From: UBA9619 sp964630665
Lineage (GTDB): Bacteria; Pseudomonadota; Gammaproteobacteria; Arenicellales; UBA868
Assembly (NCBI GenBank): GCA_964630665.1
Contig: CAZVVN010000023.1
Location: 1 to 45,000 of the forward strand
DNA length: 45,000 nucleotides
Direction: 5' to 3'
In this document: positions 27,083-35,953 of the stretch, piece by piece
How positions within the stretch are numbered: position 1 is the stretch's first letter
How the letters are laid out: every line of letters starts with the position of its first letter
Notes under the pieces: generated by a model
Databases searched by the model: none
Told to the model about the DNA's origin: nothing
Seen by the model: only the letters and a program-made list of their open reading frames with translations
Made by a program: the position numbers and the translations under genes

Positions 27083-27907
27083 TTATCTTCGCCTCAAACC
27101 TTCACGAACAACTGGAAAGAGCTCACAGTCCAGTGACTGACCGGGCTCGATACCCGGATCACGCAACATACGCTGCAGGTTGGGACGGGGGTTGTAGCTG
27201 ACATCGTCACCTGCCCAGCGGGTGATATAGGCCCGGCGCCGCAGGCTGGCGCTGCGGTTACCGGGTGCCCCATGGACCGTCAGGCCGTGATGGATGGTAC
27301 AGTCGCCTGGCTCCATCTCGAAACAGGCGAAGCTGTGTACGCTCCTCTCAGCTTCAATATCAGGTACCGGCTCAAGCGACTCCTGATAGGTTTCCTCCGG
27401 ACTGAAGCTCACCGCTGCAAACCGTTTGCCCCACCGGTGAGAGCCCTTGATGTATTCCACAGCACCGCTCTGGGAAGTGACGGGGTCCAGCGCGAGCCAC
27501 AGTGTTCCGATCATGTCTCCGGCGACGGGCCAGTAGGTGGCATCTTGATGCCAGGTGGTTCGTGTGCTGGTCCCGGGCTCTTTGGCCAGGATCTGATCGA
27601 AGATCAGGTTGATCTTCGACGACCCCATACAGGCTGCGACCACATCGGCGGCCGGGGAGTCGTGAATAAAGTGGACAAATTCGTCGATATGCTGACTGAC
27701 AAATGTATCGCCGAAGAACGATCCGGTACCACCGGGTTCATTGATATTGCGCACCATGGTGGAAGGTTTGGCAATGTTCCGATCGACCAGGTCCTGCAGT
27801 TCCGCCACCCAGACCGGATCAATCAGCGCCCGTAAGCAGACCACACCGTCGCGGTCATAAGAATCGATCTCATCGACGGTGACAGAGCGGCTGACTGATC
27901 TGTTCAC
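27083..27907 (-). CDS. Phytanoyl-CoA dioxygenase (PhyH) family protein
   Basis: The 274-residue protein carries the PhyH iron and cosubstrate residues: H120 and D122 in WHQDATYWPV, H212 in LTVHGAPGNRS, and R218. The GSHRWGKRF segment (155-163) is also typical. The family comprises Fe(II)/2-oxoglutarate hydroxylases of varied small molecules. The start is a GTG at 27907, as no ATG lies near the N-terminal family match, and no strong ribosome-binding site is visible. It follows the carboxyltransferase after 106 bases on the same strand and may be read through from it. Confidence 0.87.
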   Translation of the reverse strand: MNRSVSRSVTVDEIDSYDRDGVVCLRALIDPVWVAELQDLVDRNIAKPSTMVRNINEPGGTGSFFGDTFVSQHIDEFVHFIHDSPAADVVAACMGSSKINLIFDQILAKEPGTSTRTTWHQDATYWPVAGDMIGTLWLALDPVTSQSGAVEYIKGSHRWGKRFAAVSFSPEETYQESLEPVPDIEAERSVHSFACFEMEPGDCTIHHGLTVHGAPGNRSASLRRRAYITRWAGDDVSYNPRPNLQRMLRDPGIEPGQSLDCELFPVVREGLRRR

Positions 27908-28013
27908 CTCACAACGGCCTCTCGGAGCATTCGGTATCCAACTGCAGGCGCGTCTGGCCGGGACCGGCTATTGGCGCAAAACGGCGGACGTTCTGGTTGA
28001 TTTTGATCATGCT

Positions 28014-29558
28014 CTACCAGTTGTCGATGGTTCGCTTGCGCCCGGTTCGTAGCGGCACAGGGGGCAGACTGCTCAAAAACCGGATCACCACCTCACGGGT
28101 ATCGGCAGGATCAATCACATCATCGAGTTCGTATCGTCCAGCGAGCCCCAGCGCCGTGTTGTGCGCCCGAAGCCCATCGGCGAGTTCCCGCTCGCGCTCG
28201 AGCCTCTCTTTTTTGTCGGGGATAGCCTCGAGCTCAGTTTTGTGGGTGATCTTGACCGCACCTTCAAACCCCATCGCTCCGAACTCTGCCGTCGGCCAAC
28301 CCACCAGCAGCGCCGGTTTCAATGGCAGCGCACCCATCATGTACTGGCCGAGACCATAGGCTTTGCGCAGAATAACGGTCATAAACGGCGTCGTGGCATT
28401 GACCGCTGCGTTGAGAATCCTGGAACTGTGCCGTACCAGCGCTGTGGCCTCGACTTCAGGCCCCACCATCAGACCCGGCGTGTCGCACAGATACAGCATC
28501 GGAATGTCGTGTGCGTCACACAACTGGATGAACCGCGCAAGCTTGTCCGATGTAGGGCTGTCGATGGCACCGGCCTGGTGCATTGGCTGATTGGCGAGCA
28601 CTCCCACCGGCACACCGTGTACCTTGGCCAGCGCAGTGACCGCTGCCCTGGCGAAGCGGGGACGCAGTTCCAGAACTGAGTCCAGATCTGCGATACCTTC
28701 GATGACCTTGCGTACATCGTAGGCGCGGCGCGGGTTCTCCGGTACCAGTCTGCGCAGCGCAGCAGTATCAGGCGCTTCATCCGACGGCCTCCCAGGGCCC
28801 TGAAAAAAAGAAAGATATCTGCGAACACAGTCGATCGCCTCGCGCTCGTCATCTACCAGTACATCGACGGCACCACAGGCTTCATGCATCTCGGCAGGCC
28901 CCAGTTCTTCCGGAGTGAGTGTGATGCCAAGCGCTGCCTCCACCAGCGGCGGACCACCCATTCCAAGTGCCGCCTTGCGCGTCGCGATCAGGGTGTCACA
29001 AAGGCCCGCCAGGTTAGCGTTACCGGCAAAACAACGCCCTGATACGACCCCGACCGTGGGCACCAGACCGGACAGCTGGGCCATCATGGCGAAGGTCTCC
29101 TCATAGTCCCTGGAGTTGATGTTGTTCTCATACGGTCGCCAGCCACCGCCGTCAGCCCAAAGAACCAGCGGCAGACGCAGCGACTCAACCAGGTGAAGAA
29201 AGCGGTCGGCCTTGGCGTGATTGATGATCGACTGGGTGCCGGCATGAACGGTGTAGTCGTAACCCATGAACCCGACGCGAGCACCACTCACCATGCCGGT
29301 GCCCATCACCAACCCATCTGCCGGCCCGGTCAGTTTCTGATAGGCCGGCTCAGCCAGCTGGCCATATTCCTGGAAACTGTCTGGGTCGATGAGCTGCGTG
29401 ATGTTCTGGCGGATGGTTCGATGGCCGGTGGCAGCCCGTTTCGCCAGTGCTTCCGGTCGGTTCTCATCCAGTGTCTTGGCCCTGGCCTCCAGGACCCGGG
29501 CAAGGTCCGGGCGTGGGCCTTGATCGGGTGCGGGTGTGCTTTTCTTGCGGCTCATCAT
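28014..29558 (-). CDS. Biotin-dependent acyl-CoA carboxylase, carboxyltransferase subunit
   Basis: From the ATG at 29558 the protein has 514 residues, containing both halves of the carboxyltransferase (beta-alpha fused, as in propionyl-CoA and methylcrotonyl-CoA carboxylase). The first acyl-CoA site is VHAGTQSIINHAKADRFL and the second half runs from VLANQPMHQAGAIDSPTS through CDTPGLMVGPEVEATALVRH. The upstream frame continues to 29597, but AGGA just before ATGATG (29553-29558) supports the shorter start. It follows the biotin carrier by 25 bases. The expected biotin carboxylase subunit is not in this window. The acyl-CoA substrate is unknown. Confidence 0.9.
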   Translation of the reverse strand: MMSRKKSTPAPDQGPRPDLARVLEARAKTLDENRPEALAKRAATGHRTIRQNITQLIDPDSFQEYGQLAEPAYQKLTGPADGLVMGTGMVSGARVGFMGYDYTVHAGTQSIINHAKADRFLHLVESLRLPLVLWADGGGWRPYENNINSRDYEETFAMMAQLSGLVPTVGVVSGRCFAGNANLAGLCDTLIATRKAALGMGGPPLVEAALGITLTPEELGPAEMHEACGAVDVLVDDEREAIDCVRRYLSFFQGPGRPSDEAPDTAALRRLVPENPRRAYDVRKVIEGIADLDSVLELRPRFARAAVTALAKVHGVPVGVLANQPMHQAGAIDSPTSDKLARFIQLCDAHDIPMLYLCDTPGLMVGPEVEATALVRHSSRILNAAVNATTPFMTVILRKAYGLGQYMMGALPLKPALLVGWPTAEFGAMGFEGAVKITHKTELEAIPDKKERLERERELADGLRAHNTALGLAGRYELDDVIDPADTREVVIRFLSSLPPVPLRTGRKRTIDNW

Positions 29559-29583
29559 TGATCCTGTTTTTGTTCTCTCTGAT

Positions 29584-29802
29584 TCAAGGGTCGACAACCA
29601 GCAGCACCTGACCCTCCGTTACCGCGTCACCTTCACTGCAGCGAATCTCGTTCACGACGCATTCGCTGTCTGTGACAACCGGAATTTCCATCTTCATGGA
29701 TTCGACGATGATCAGGTCGTCACCGGCATCAGCCTGCCCACCCACAGCCACTTCGATCTTCCACACCGTTCCCGTGACTGGCGATTGAATCTCCCTGCTC
29801 AT
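29584..29802 (-). CDS. Biotin carboxyl carrier protein
   Basis: This 72-residue single biotinyl domain contains ESMKMEIP, with the biotinylated lysine at K37 and the usual MKM. The protein is just the core domain, without the long N-terminal linker of acetyl-CoA carboxylase BCCP. AGGAG lies seven bases before the ATG at 29802. It is co-oriented with and directly upstream of the carboxyltransferase, so the two should act together, with a biotin carboxylase supplied from elsewhere. Confidence 0.9.
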   Translation of the reverse strand: MSREIQSPVTGTVWKIEVAVGGQADAGDDLIIVESMKMEIPVVTDSECVVNEIRCSEGDAVTEGQVLLVVDP

Positions 29803-30094
29803 CGTTTACTCCTGTTCTGTTATGGAGGTCGAACCGCTCCCCCTGCGGGCTGCTCCGGCTATCCTCCCGATCCAGATGTTGATGATCTGGTGATCGCCGG
29901 CTACAACCAGGACCCAAAAGCAGCGCGTTGTTGCTTGGTTGCCTTGGGCCAGGTCTACGTAGTCTACGGTTTTCTATTGAAAAGCACTCTTAGGTACCAG
30001 ACAGGAAGGCCGCGGACGACCTTGACCGACCCCCAATGCACCCCCACGGAATCACTTTCGATGATCCCCAACGCTTCCGTACGCATCGGATAAG
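29803..30094. other. 292-base gene-free gap with an inverted repeat
   Basis: No convincing gene lies between the biotin carrier and the FAD oxidase. CCAGAT (29872-29877) and ATCTGG (29885-29890) form a 6-base stem around a 7-base loop and might be an operator or mRNA structure. The remaining bases show no strong promoter that I can identify. Confidence 0.3.
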
Positions 30095-31462
30095 TCACCG
30101 CGGTTGGGAGTCTTTAACCAGAGCCCTTCTCCAGGCACGCTGATCCCTGAATCGGTAGAACTCTCTGACGGCAGGAAGCACCCATGCGGGGTTGCCATTG
30201 TAGAACGGCCGGGTCGGAAATGGCCGGTCAGCGAACACCGTCTCCGCCTCGGAATTACCGAGAATCCGGTTGGCAAGCTTCCAGCCCAGATACCCGGATG
30301 CGGGCACCCCGGTACCGACCAGACCAATCAGATAATGAATGCCGGTTGCCGGGTCAGTGCCCAGATGGGGCAACCAATCAAAGGTCATCGCAAATTGGCC
30401 ATACCAGCAGTAGTCCGCCCTGACGCCCTTCAGCACCGGCATCCGTTCCGCAGCTTGATCGAGAACCGCAACCGCCGCCGTCTGTGCATCCTCGTGGTCA
30501 TAAAGATGTTGTGCACAGACCAGGATCCGCCGGTCAGGATCAATCACGCGTACCGCGGTGTAAAACAATACCGTCTCCAGCTGCATTCTCTCGCTGGGAA
30601 GCGCCTGGCGGATACTCTGGTCATCCAGGGGCTCAGTGACTACCGACCAGCAGTGCACTGGAATCAACCGACGACGAAACTTCTTGAGCACAGGGTCTGC
30701 GCCAACGGTCTGGGCGTTTGTACATAGAATGAGTTCTTTCGAATGAATGGAGCCGCGGGTGGTCCTGGCGTCATAACCGCCACGACTGCATGCGAACGCT
30801 TCGGCCCGACAGCCGCTGTAGATACGGACACCCGAATCAAGGGCGCACCGCAGCAGACCTGCATGGTATCGCCCAGGATCCAGATGCCCGACATCGTTAA
30901 GCAACTGAACACCAAAAAAGTCGTCGCTACTCACCTCGTTTTGCTGTTCATGACGGGGGATCATCACACTGTCAACCGGCATGTGGCGCTGTTGATACTC
31001 CAGATCTTCGGCCATGGCCGTGAAGGCCTCCGGCGTGTGTGCTCCGTACACCCTGCCCGCCCGGGTGAAACCACAGTCGATCTGTTCGCGGTCAATAAAA
31101 TCGACGGTGTAGTCCAGCCAGGCCTTGGCCTCACTGAAGATCCGGATCGCCGTTTCCAGGCCATAGTCACTGGCAACTTTGGTAAATTTGTGCCGGATCG
31201 TTCGACCGCAGGCGCCAAAGTTCAGTGTGCTGGCGTGCTCGCCCGGACGGTCTTTCTCGAGCACAACCACATCGCGCCCGGCACGGGCCAGGTGCAGCGC
31301 GACCGAAAGACCCGAATAACCGGCACCCACGATGACGGTATCTGCCTGGGCCGGCAGTACCTCCCCGTCCAGCACCGATCGAAGCGGTGATCGTTCTCTC
31401 CAGAAGGGATATTCGTGGATGGCGGGCCGGGACGAATCATTGCTGCGATCTGGGTATTTCAT
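30095..31462 (-). CDS. FAD-dependent amine/amino-acid oxidase (DAO family, PuuB-like)
   Basis: The 455-residue protein has the FAD-binding loop VIVGAGYSGLSVALHLARAG (about 44-63). The next FAD segment, NFGACGRTIRH, occurs near 81-91. The C-terminal region GLVGTGVPASGYLGWKLANRILG is the FAD-contacting end common to gamma-glutamylputrescine oxidase and related DAO-fold enzymes. It would oxidise an amine to the imine with reduction of oxygen or a quinone. GGAGATCAGG precedes the ATG. It is divergent from the three-domain Rid gene, which is the usual functional partner for imine-forming oxidases. Confidence 0.87.
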   Translation of the reverse strand: MKYPDRSNDSSRPAIHEYPFWRERSPLRSVLDGEVLPAQADTVIVGAGYSGLSVALHLARAGRDVVVLEKDRPGEHASTLNFGACGRTIRHKFTKVASDYGLETAIRIFSEAKAWLDYTVDFIDREQIDCGFTRAGRVYGAHTPEAFTAMAEDLEYQQRHMPVDSVMIPRHEQQNEVSSDDFFGVQLLNDVGHLDPGRYHAGLLRCALDSGVRIYSGCRAEAFACSRGGYDARTTRGSIHSKELILCTNAQTVGADPVLKKFRRRLIPVHCWSVVTEPLDDQSIRQALPSERMQLETVLFYTAVRVIDPDRRILVCAQHLYDHEDAQTAAVAVLDQAAERMPVLKGVRADYCWYGQFAMTFDWLPHLGTDPATGIHYLIGLVGTGVPASGYLGWKLANRILGNSEAETVFADRPFPTRPFYNGNPAWVLPAVREFYRFRDQRAWRRALVKDSQPR

Positions 31463-31592
31463 GACCTGATCTCCGGGCAGTGTCTCGCCTGACTTCGTCC
31501 AGGGAAAGAACTGATTGACTGGCAGGGTAGTTTACCCACAGGATAGCTGCTGTTCAGAACACCTTGTTACCGTTCAGCAAACTCTCACGCAG

Positions 31593-32825
31593 ATGAAGCA
31601 AAGGAAGTACTCCTGGCCCAACGGCCACTGGGACTGGTATCAGCACCTTGCGTTCAAACACGGTATTCGGGTGGGAGACCTGATGTTCGTCGGTGGACAG
31701 GTGGACAAGACAGACCAAGGCGAACCCCTGCATCCCTATGACCTTGAGCGACAGACCGCTGCGGTCGTCGGTCACATCGGCACTGTGCTTCACGGTCTGG
31801 GCTCCGGCCTCAAAGACGTCACCAAACTGGTGGCGTTCTACGCCAGCGACGGAAGCATCGATGAGCAGATCTTCCTCGAACACGTCGGGCTGTGCCTCAT
31901 CGAGCACAGCAAAGACACCCTGTGGGACCGTGGACCTGCGATAACCGCAGTCCCCCTGCCCTGCCTTGCCCTCCCGGGCATGATGGTGGAAATCGAAGCC
32001 GTCGCAATGGCACAAGGATCCACGACGGAAACAGTAACGACCAATCCTGAAGGACTGACACTCCTGCCGGCGCCTTTCTGCCACGGCATTCGCTGCGGTA
32101 CCCACACCTGGGTGAGCGCCCAGCCCACTCGTCGGCACTCGGATTCTTCTGATCAGTCCACGAACGTACGCGAACAGACTGCAGCGATGATGAACCGGAT
32201 CGAGAGCGTGCTTCTAGACCTTGATCTGGACCTCGGTGATATCGTCAGGACGGGCTGCTGGTACCGCGGTGACGGGACCAGAAGTTCTTGGGAGAATCAG
32301 GCCGTTGAAAGAGGAAAGCACTTTCCTGATAACGCGCCAACCACAACCGAGCTGCCGACCCCCTCCCTGCCAGCCGGTGAACTCGCCCGGGTCGACGCGT
32401 GGGCCATGCGTGGACTCGATGGCCAGCGCCTTGAGCGACAGGCATACCACAGCGAACGGTGGAATTGGCCCCTGCCGTTACCTTATCCAACTGCAATCCG
32501 TTGCCAGGATCTCGTTTTCCTCAGTGCTCACTTGCCTATGAATCTATCCGGCGAGGTACTCAGCCAACAGAGTCTGAATGAACAGACGCGAACCGTCATG
32601 GACAATACGGGCGACACGCTGGCAGCGTTCGACCTGACCCTCAATCACATGGTCAAACAGACCAGTTTTTTCTTGGGCAGGGCCGATCGCAAAGACATCG
32701 TGACCAACCAGACGCTACGCTCTTCTTTTTACAACGAACCTGCCGGTGCTTCGACTGGCGTACCAATGCCTGCCCTTGCCATGGAAAACACGATGGTAAC
32801 GGTGGACACCATTGCGATGACCTGA
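31593..32825 (+). CDS. Three-domain Rid/YjgF protein
   Basis: The 410-residue protein has three consecutive Rid domains: about 15-140, 150-272 and 286-410. Each repeats the same order: a GDLMFVGGQ/GTHTWVSAQ/QDLVFLSAH strand, then an E/R-QT helix start (RQTAAVVG, EQTAAMMN, EQTRTVMD), and a closing VEIEAVAM/ARVDAWAM/VTVDTIAM strand. RidA is normally a homotrimer of one-domain chains, so this may be a covalent trimer. None of the domains has the catalytic arginine. The ATG at 31593 was chosen because it is the first near the domain; the frame continues to a TTG at 31515. It diverges from the FAD oxidase gene. Confidence 0.87.
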   Translation: MKQRKYSWPNGHWDWYQHLAFKHGIRVGDLMFVGGQVDKTDQGEPLHPYDLERQTAAVVGHIGTVLHGLGSGLKDVTKLVAFYASDGSIDEQIFLEHVGLCLIEHSKDTLWDRGPAITAVPLPCLALPGMMVEIEAVAMAQGSTTETVTTNPEGLTLLPAPFCHGIRCGTHTWVSAQPTRRHSDSSDQSTNVREQTAAMMNRIESVLLDLDLDLGDIVRTGCWYRGDGTRSSWENQAVERGKHFPDNAPTTTELPTPSLPAGELARVDAWAMRGLDGQRLERQAYHSERWNWPLPLPYPTAIRCQDLVFLSAHLPMNLSGEVLSQQSLNEQTRTVMDNTGDTLAAFDLTLNHMVKQTSFFLGRADRKDIVTNQTLRSSFYNEPAGASTGVPMPALAMENTMVTVDTIAMT

Positions 32826-32826
32826 A

Positions 32827-32849
32827 CCTGGCAGCGCCCTGTTGCCGGG
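32827..32849 (+). terminator. Hairpin directly after the three-domain Rid gene
   Basis: CCTGGCA (32827-32833) and TGCCGGG (32843-32849) pair over seven positions with one G-T wobble, immediately after the stop codon. No T-run follows, so termination is uncertain; it could stabilise the transcript end or be structural. Confidence 0.27.
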
Positions 32850-32865
32850 TACTCTGATCAAACGG

Positions 32866-32895
32866 TTGAGTATCCGTTAGCTAACGTGTCATGAT
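32866..32895 (+). promoter_or_regulatory. Candidate promoter and operator before the DadA-like gene
   Basis: TTGAGT (32866-32871) and CATGAT (32890-32895) are 18 bases apart, each matching four of six consensus bases. The perfect 12-base palindrome CGTTAGCTAACG (32875-32886) lies between them, a position expected for a repressor operator. Confidence 0.45.
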
Positions 32896-32943
32896 ATTTG
32901 AGAGTTCATCTGACCATTTGCCCCGGTAACCGGCAGGAGAGCC

Positions 32944-34194
32944 ATGTCCGAAAGCACTGACACCAGCGTCACCGTCATTGGCGCGGGAATCGTCGGAATC
33001 TGCTGTGCGTGTTACCTGCAGCGATCCGGCTTTAAGGTGACACTGGTCGATCGGGAAGAACCGGGCATGCAGACCTCTTTCGGCAACGCAGGTGGCATCA
33101 GCCCCGGGTCAGTCGCTCCCATCGGCATGCCCGGCATGTGGCAGCAGATTCCAGGCTGGCTGGTAGATGACAATAGCCCGCTGTTCATCAAGGCCCGCCA
33201 CTTTCCTAAGGCCCTGCCATGGCTGATGCGCTTCATAAGCCAAAGCCGTCGATCCCGGGTTCTCGAGATCTCAAAAGCCCTCACGGCACTCAACGGTCCG
33301 ACATTCGCGGCTTACCAGCCCTTGCTTGAAGAGGCGGGTGTCAACGGGCTTTTTCATAAAACCGGCCAGTTGTTCGTTTACCACACGCGGCAGAACATGG
33401 AAAAAGATACGTTCACCCGGGAGCTTCGCAGCGCCAGCGGTGCCAGTGTCGAGTACCTGGATTCGAAGTCCATACAGGAAATCGAACCTGCCCTGGCGCC
33501 GATCTTTGAAGCAGGATATCTGATGCCGGACAACGGTCACTGTAAGGATCCTCTGGGCCTCGCACAGGCGCTGGCACAGATGTTTGTGAACAAAGGCGGC
33601 CAGCTGCTCAAAACCGAGGTGCGGGATTTTGTTTTTAAGACAGAAGGAATCACTGGCCTGCTAACAGCCAGCGGGCAACTACCCGCTACCAAAGTGGTGG
33701 TCGCTGCTGGGGTCTGGTCCCGGGAACTGTGCCTGAAACTCGGCTTGACTGTCCCTCTTGAGTCACACCGGGGCTATCACGCAACACTCGAGGAACCTGG
33801 CGTTTCAGTCCAGCGAATGTGCTTTCCCGTCGACTACAAGTTTGCCGTCACACCCATGGCCATGGGTCTCAGAATCGCAGGTACCGTGGAACTGGCCGGG
33901 CTCGAGGAACCACCCAACTACAACCGCGCCCGAAAGCTGGTCGATGTCAGTCGAAAACTGTTCCCCGGAATTTGCACGGAGAAGTACACCCAGTGGATGG
34001 GGCACCGACCCTGCCTGCCGGACAGCCTGCCCGTCATTGGAGCATCCCCACGCCACCCAGGTGTGTACTTCGCCTTCGGACACGGTCATCAGGGGCTTGT
34101 AGGTGCGTCGCAGACCGGGAAAGTCATCGACGAACTGATCCGCGGTAGAGAGTTGTCGATGGCACTGCAGCCTTTCAGGATCGATCGCTTCTAA
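32944..34194 (+). CDS. FAD-dependent D-amino acid dehydrogenase-like protein
   Basis: The 416-residue protein is close in length and order to DadA. The N-terminal FAD loop is VIGAGIVGICCACYL and the next FAD segment is TSFGNAGGISPGSVAP. The C-terminal PVIGASPRHPGVYFAFGHGHQGL contacts FAD. DadA oxidises D-amino acids to 2-oxo acids and ammonia with a membrane quinone. GCAGGAGAG sits just before the ATG. It is followed with no gap by the CoA ligase gene (TAA then ATG at 34195). Other deaminating oxidases of the same fold (glycine, sarcosine-type) are possible. Confidence 0.87.
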   Translation: MSESTDTSVTVIGAGIVGICCACYLQRSGFKVTLVDREEPGMQTSFGNAGGISPGSVAPIGMPGMWQQIPGWLVDDNSPLFIKARHFPKALPWLMRFISQSRRSRVLEISKALTALNGPTFAAYQPLLEEAGVNGLFHKTGQLFVYHTRQNMEKDTFTRELRSASGASVEYLDSKSIQEIEPALAPIFEAGYLMPDNGHCKDPLGLAQALAQMFVNKGGQLLKTEVRDFVFKTEGITGLLTASGQLPATKVVVAAGVWSRELCLKLGLTVPLESHRGYHATLEEPGVSVQRMCFPVDYKFAVTPMAMGLRIAGTVELAGLEEPPNYNRARKLVDVSRKLFPGICTEKYTQWMGHRPCLPDSLPVIGASPRHPGVYFAFGHGHQGLVGASQTGKVIDELIRGRELSMALQPFRIDRF

Positions 34195-35868
34195 ATGAAT
34201 GAACGCAGCCCAAGGCTGTCCCAGGATTCCAAGCACGAATCTCGGCCGAGGCCCGACTCGGGTTGGGATTCAGAACGAAGGATGCGAGATATAGAAGCCA
34301 CACCGTTTCCCAGCCACGCGGTGCAGCTGCTCGACGACCGCGCACGACAACACGCGGATCGCCCATTCCTCAACTTCTTTGACGATCAGGACGTCCTGAG
34401 CTATGGCGACGTCTCGCACCTGACCCGGAGGCTCGCCAATGGCCTGTCTTCCAGAGGCATCGGCAAAGGTACGCATGTGGCGGTCATGGTGGACACTTCC
34501 AGAACATACCCGCTTACCTGGCTCGCTTTGTCGCGGCTCGGTGCTGTCACTATACCAGTCAACTACCGATACACATCCCGCGAAGTGGACTTCGTGCTTC
34601 GGGACTCCCAGGCAACACACCTGGTGATCTGTTCGGACTTTCTGACCGTTCTCGACGGTATCTCGAACGGTGCGCCCCTACTTCGCGAAAACACTATCGT
34701 GGCCGGCAATGACGTGACAGGGTATGTCAACTGGCAGAACTTGTTTGACGAGAACCAGACGAGCAGAAGTGATCAGTCATCACCCGACCTGGACAGCCCG
34801 ATGAACATCCAATACACCTCGGGTACTACGGGATTTCCAAAAGGTGCAGTACTCAGTCACCGCTACTGGCTGACTTTCAGCCGCAACGGTGCAGCGCAGT
34901 TCCAGGACAGACTGAGCCGGATCCTGGTCTCCCAACCGTTTTATTACGTCGATGCGCAATGGCTGGCCTTGATGGCCTGCTGGACCGGTGCAACCGCGTT
35001 CGTCGCGAGGCAGATGCACTCGAGCAAAATCCTGGGCTGGATGAGAGAACACCGGCTCGAGTATTGCAATTTTCCGGAGATAGTTGCCCGCCAGCCGGCC
35101 CGCGGGGACGATTTTCTGCCCGACCTGGTCGCCATGTCCTGTTACAGCCACCGGCCGGAGAACTTTCCTCTCTATGAGAAAAGATATGGCGGAGCCGCGC
35201 GCCAGGGCTTCTCGATGACTGAGCTGGGCTGCGTACTGTATGTGCCTATGGAAGCGAAGGAGATGACCGGCTCAGGCACTGTCGGGATACCTGTAGCATT
35301 CCGGGAGATCGACATTCGTGATTCTGATGGGCGCAGCGTAGCCGATGGTCAAAGCGGAGAGATCTGTGTCCGGGGGCCGGGAATATTCCAGGGCTACTTC
35401 AACAACCCGGAAGCGACAACAAAGGCGTTTCACGAAGGCGGCTGGTTCCGAACGGGTGACCTCGGTCGGTGTAACGCAGAGGGCTGGTTCTGGTATCTCG
35501 GTCGGCAGAAAGACATGGTCAGGCGCAGCAACGAAAACATCTCGGCCGTCGAGGTCGAGCAGATCCTGCGCGGGGTCGCGGAAGTACTGGAGTCCGCCGT
35601 CGTCCCGGTCCCCGACACGACGCGGGGAGAAGAGGTCAAGGCTTACCTCAAACTCGTTCCGGGCACAGCCACCGGGCCGGAACTCATCTCGAAGATATTC
35701 TCACACTGTGATGAAAACCTGGCGCCTTACAAAATTCCGCGCTATCTAGAGTTCATCGATGAGTTTCCACGCACACCCAGCCAGAAGATCAAGAAATCCG
35801 ATCTGTTGTCAGACAAAGACGATCTGACGACAGGTGCCTGGGACCGGGTCCGGAACCAGTGGAATTGA
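34195..35868 (+). CDS. AMP-dependent acyl-CoA ligase
   Basis: A 557-residue ANL enzyme. TSGTTGFPKG (208-217) is the P-loop, GGWFRTGDLGRCNAEGWFWY the hinge region, and PSQKIKKSDLL near the C-terminus carries the catalytic lysine. The ATG at 34195 immediately follows the DadA-like stop; the ATG at 34282 (MRDIEATPF) begins closer to the family core and could be the real start, but its upstream GAAGG is too close. It differs clearly from the ligase at 14875, with little shared sequence outside motifs. The carboxylate substrate is unknown; its position suggests that it acts on the product of the oxidase next to it. Confidence 0.9.
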   Translation: MNERSPRLSQDSKHESRPRPDSGWDSERRMRDIEATPFPSHAVQLLDDRARQHADRPFLNFFDDQDVLSYGDVSHLTRRLANGLSSRGIGKGTHVAVMVDTSRTYPLTWLALSRLGAVTIPVNYRYTSREVDFVLRDSQATHLVICSDFLTVLDGISNGAPLLRENTIVAGNDVTGYVNWQNLFDENQTSRSDQSSPDLDSPMNIQYTSGTTGFPKGAVLSHRYWLTFSRNGAAQFQDRLSRILVSQPFYYVDAQWLALMACWTGATAFVARQMHSSKILGWMREHRLEYCNFPEIVARQPARGDDFLPDLVAMSCYSHRPENFPLYEKRYGGAARQGFSMTELGCVLYVPMEAKEMTGSGTVGIPVAFREIDIRDSDGRSVADGQSGEICVRGPGIFQGYFNNPEATTKAFHEGGWFRTGDLGRCNAEGWFWYLGRQKDMVRRSNENISAVEVEQILRGVAEVLESAVVPVPDTTRGEEVKAYLKLVPGTATGPELISKIFSHCDENLAPYKIPRYLEFIDEFPRTPSQKIKKSDLLSDKDDLTTGAWDRVRNQWN

Positions 35869-35953
35869 TTGTTTTACCCTGTCGCTGGCCCATTGCACCT
35901 AAAGCTAGGGGACTTTTTTCAACAAACATGATTCTCCGGGAGGGAACTAACCA

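Noticed and set aside
35909..35931. CCTA-AAGC-TAGG followed by a T-run after the CoA ligase
   Set aside because: The stem is only four pairs and is separated from the T-run, and the next gene follows closely, so termination is not supported.
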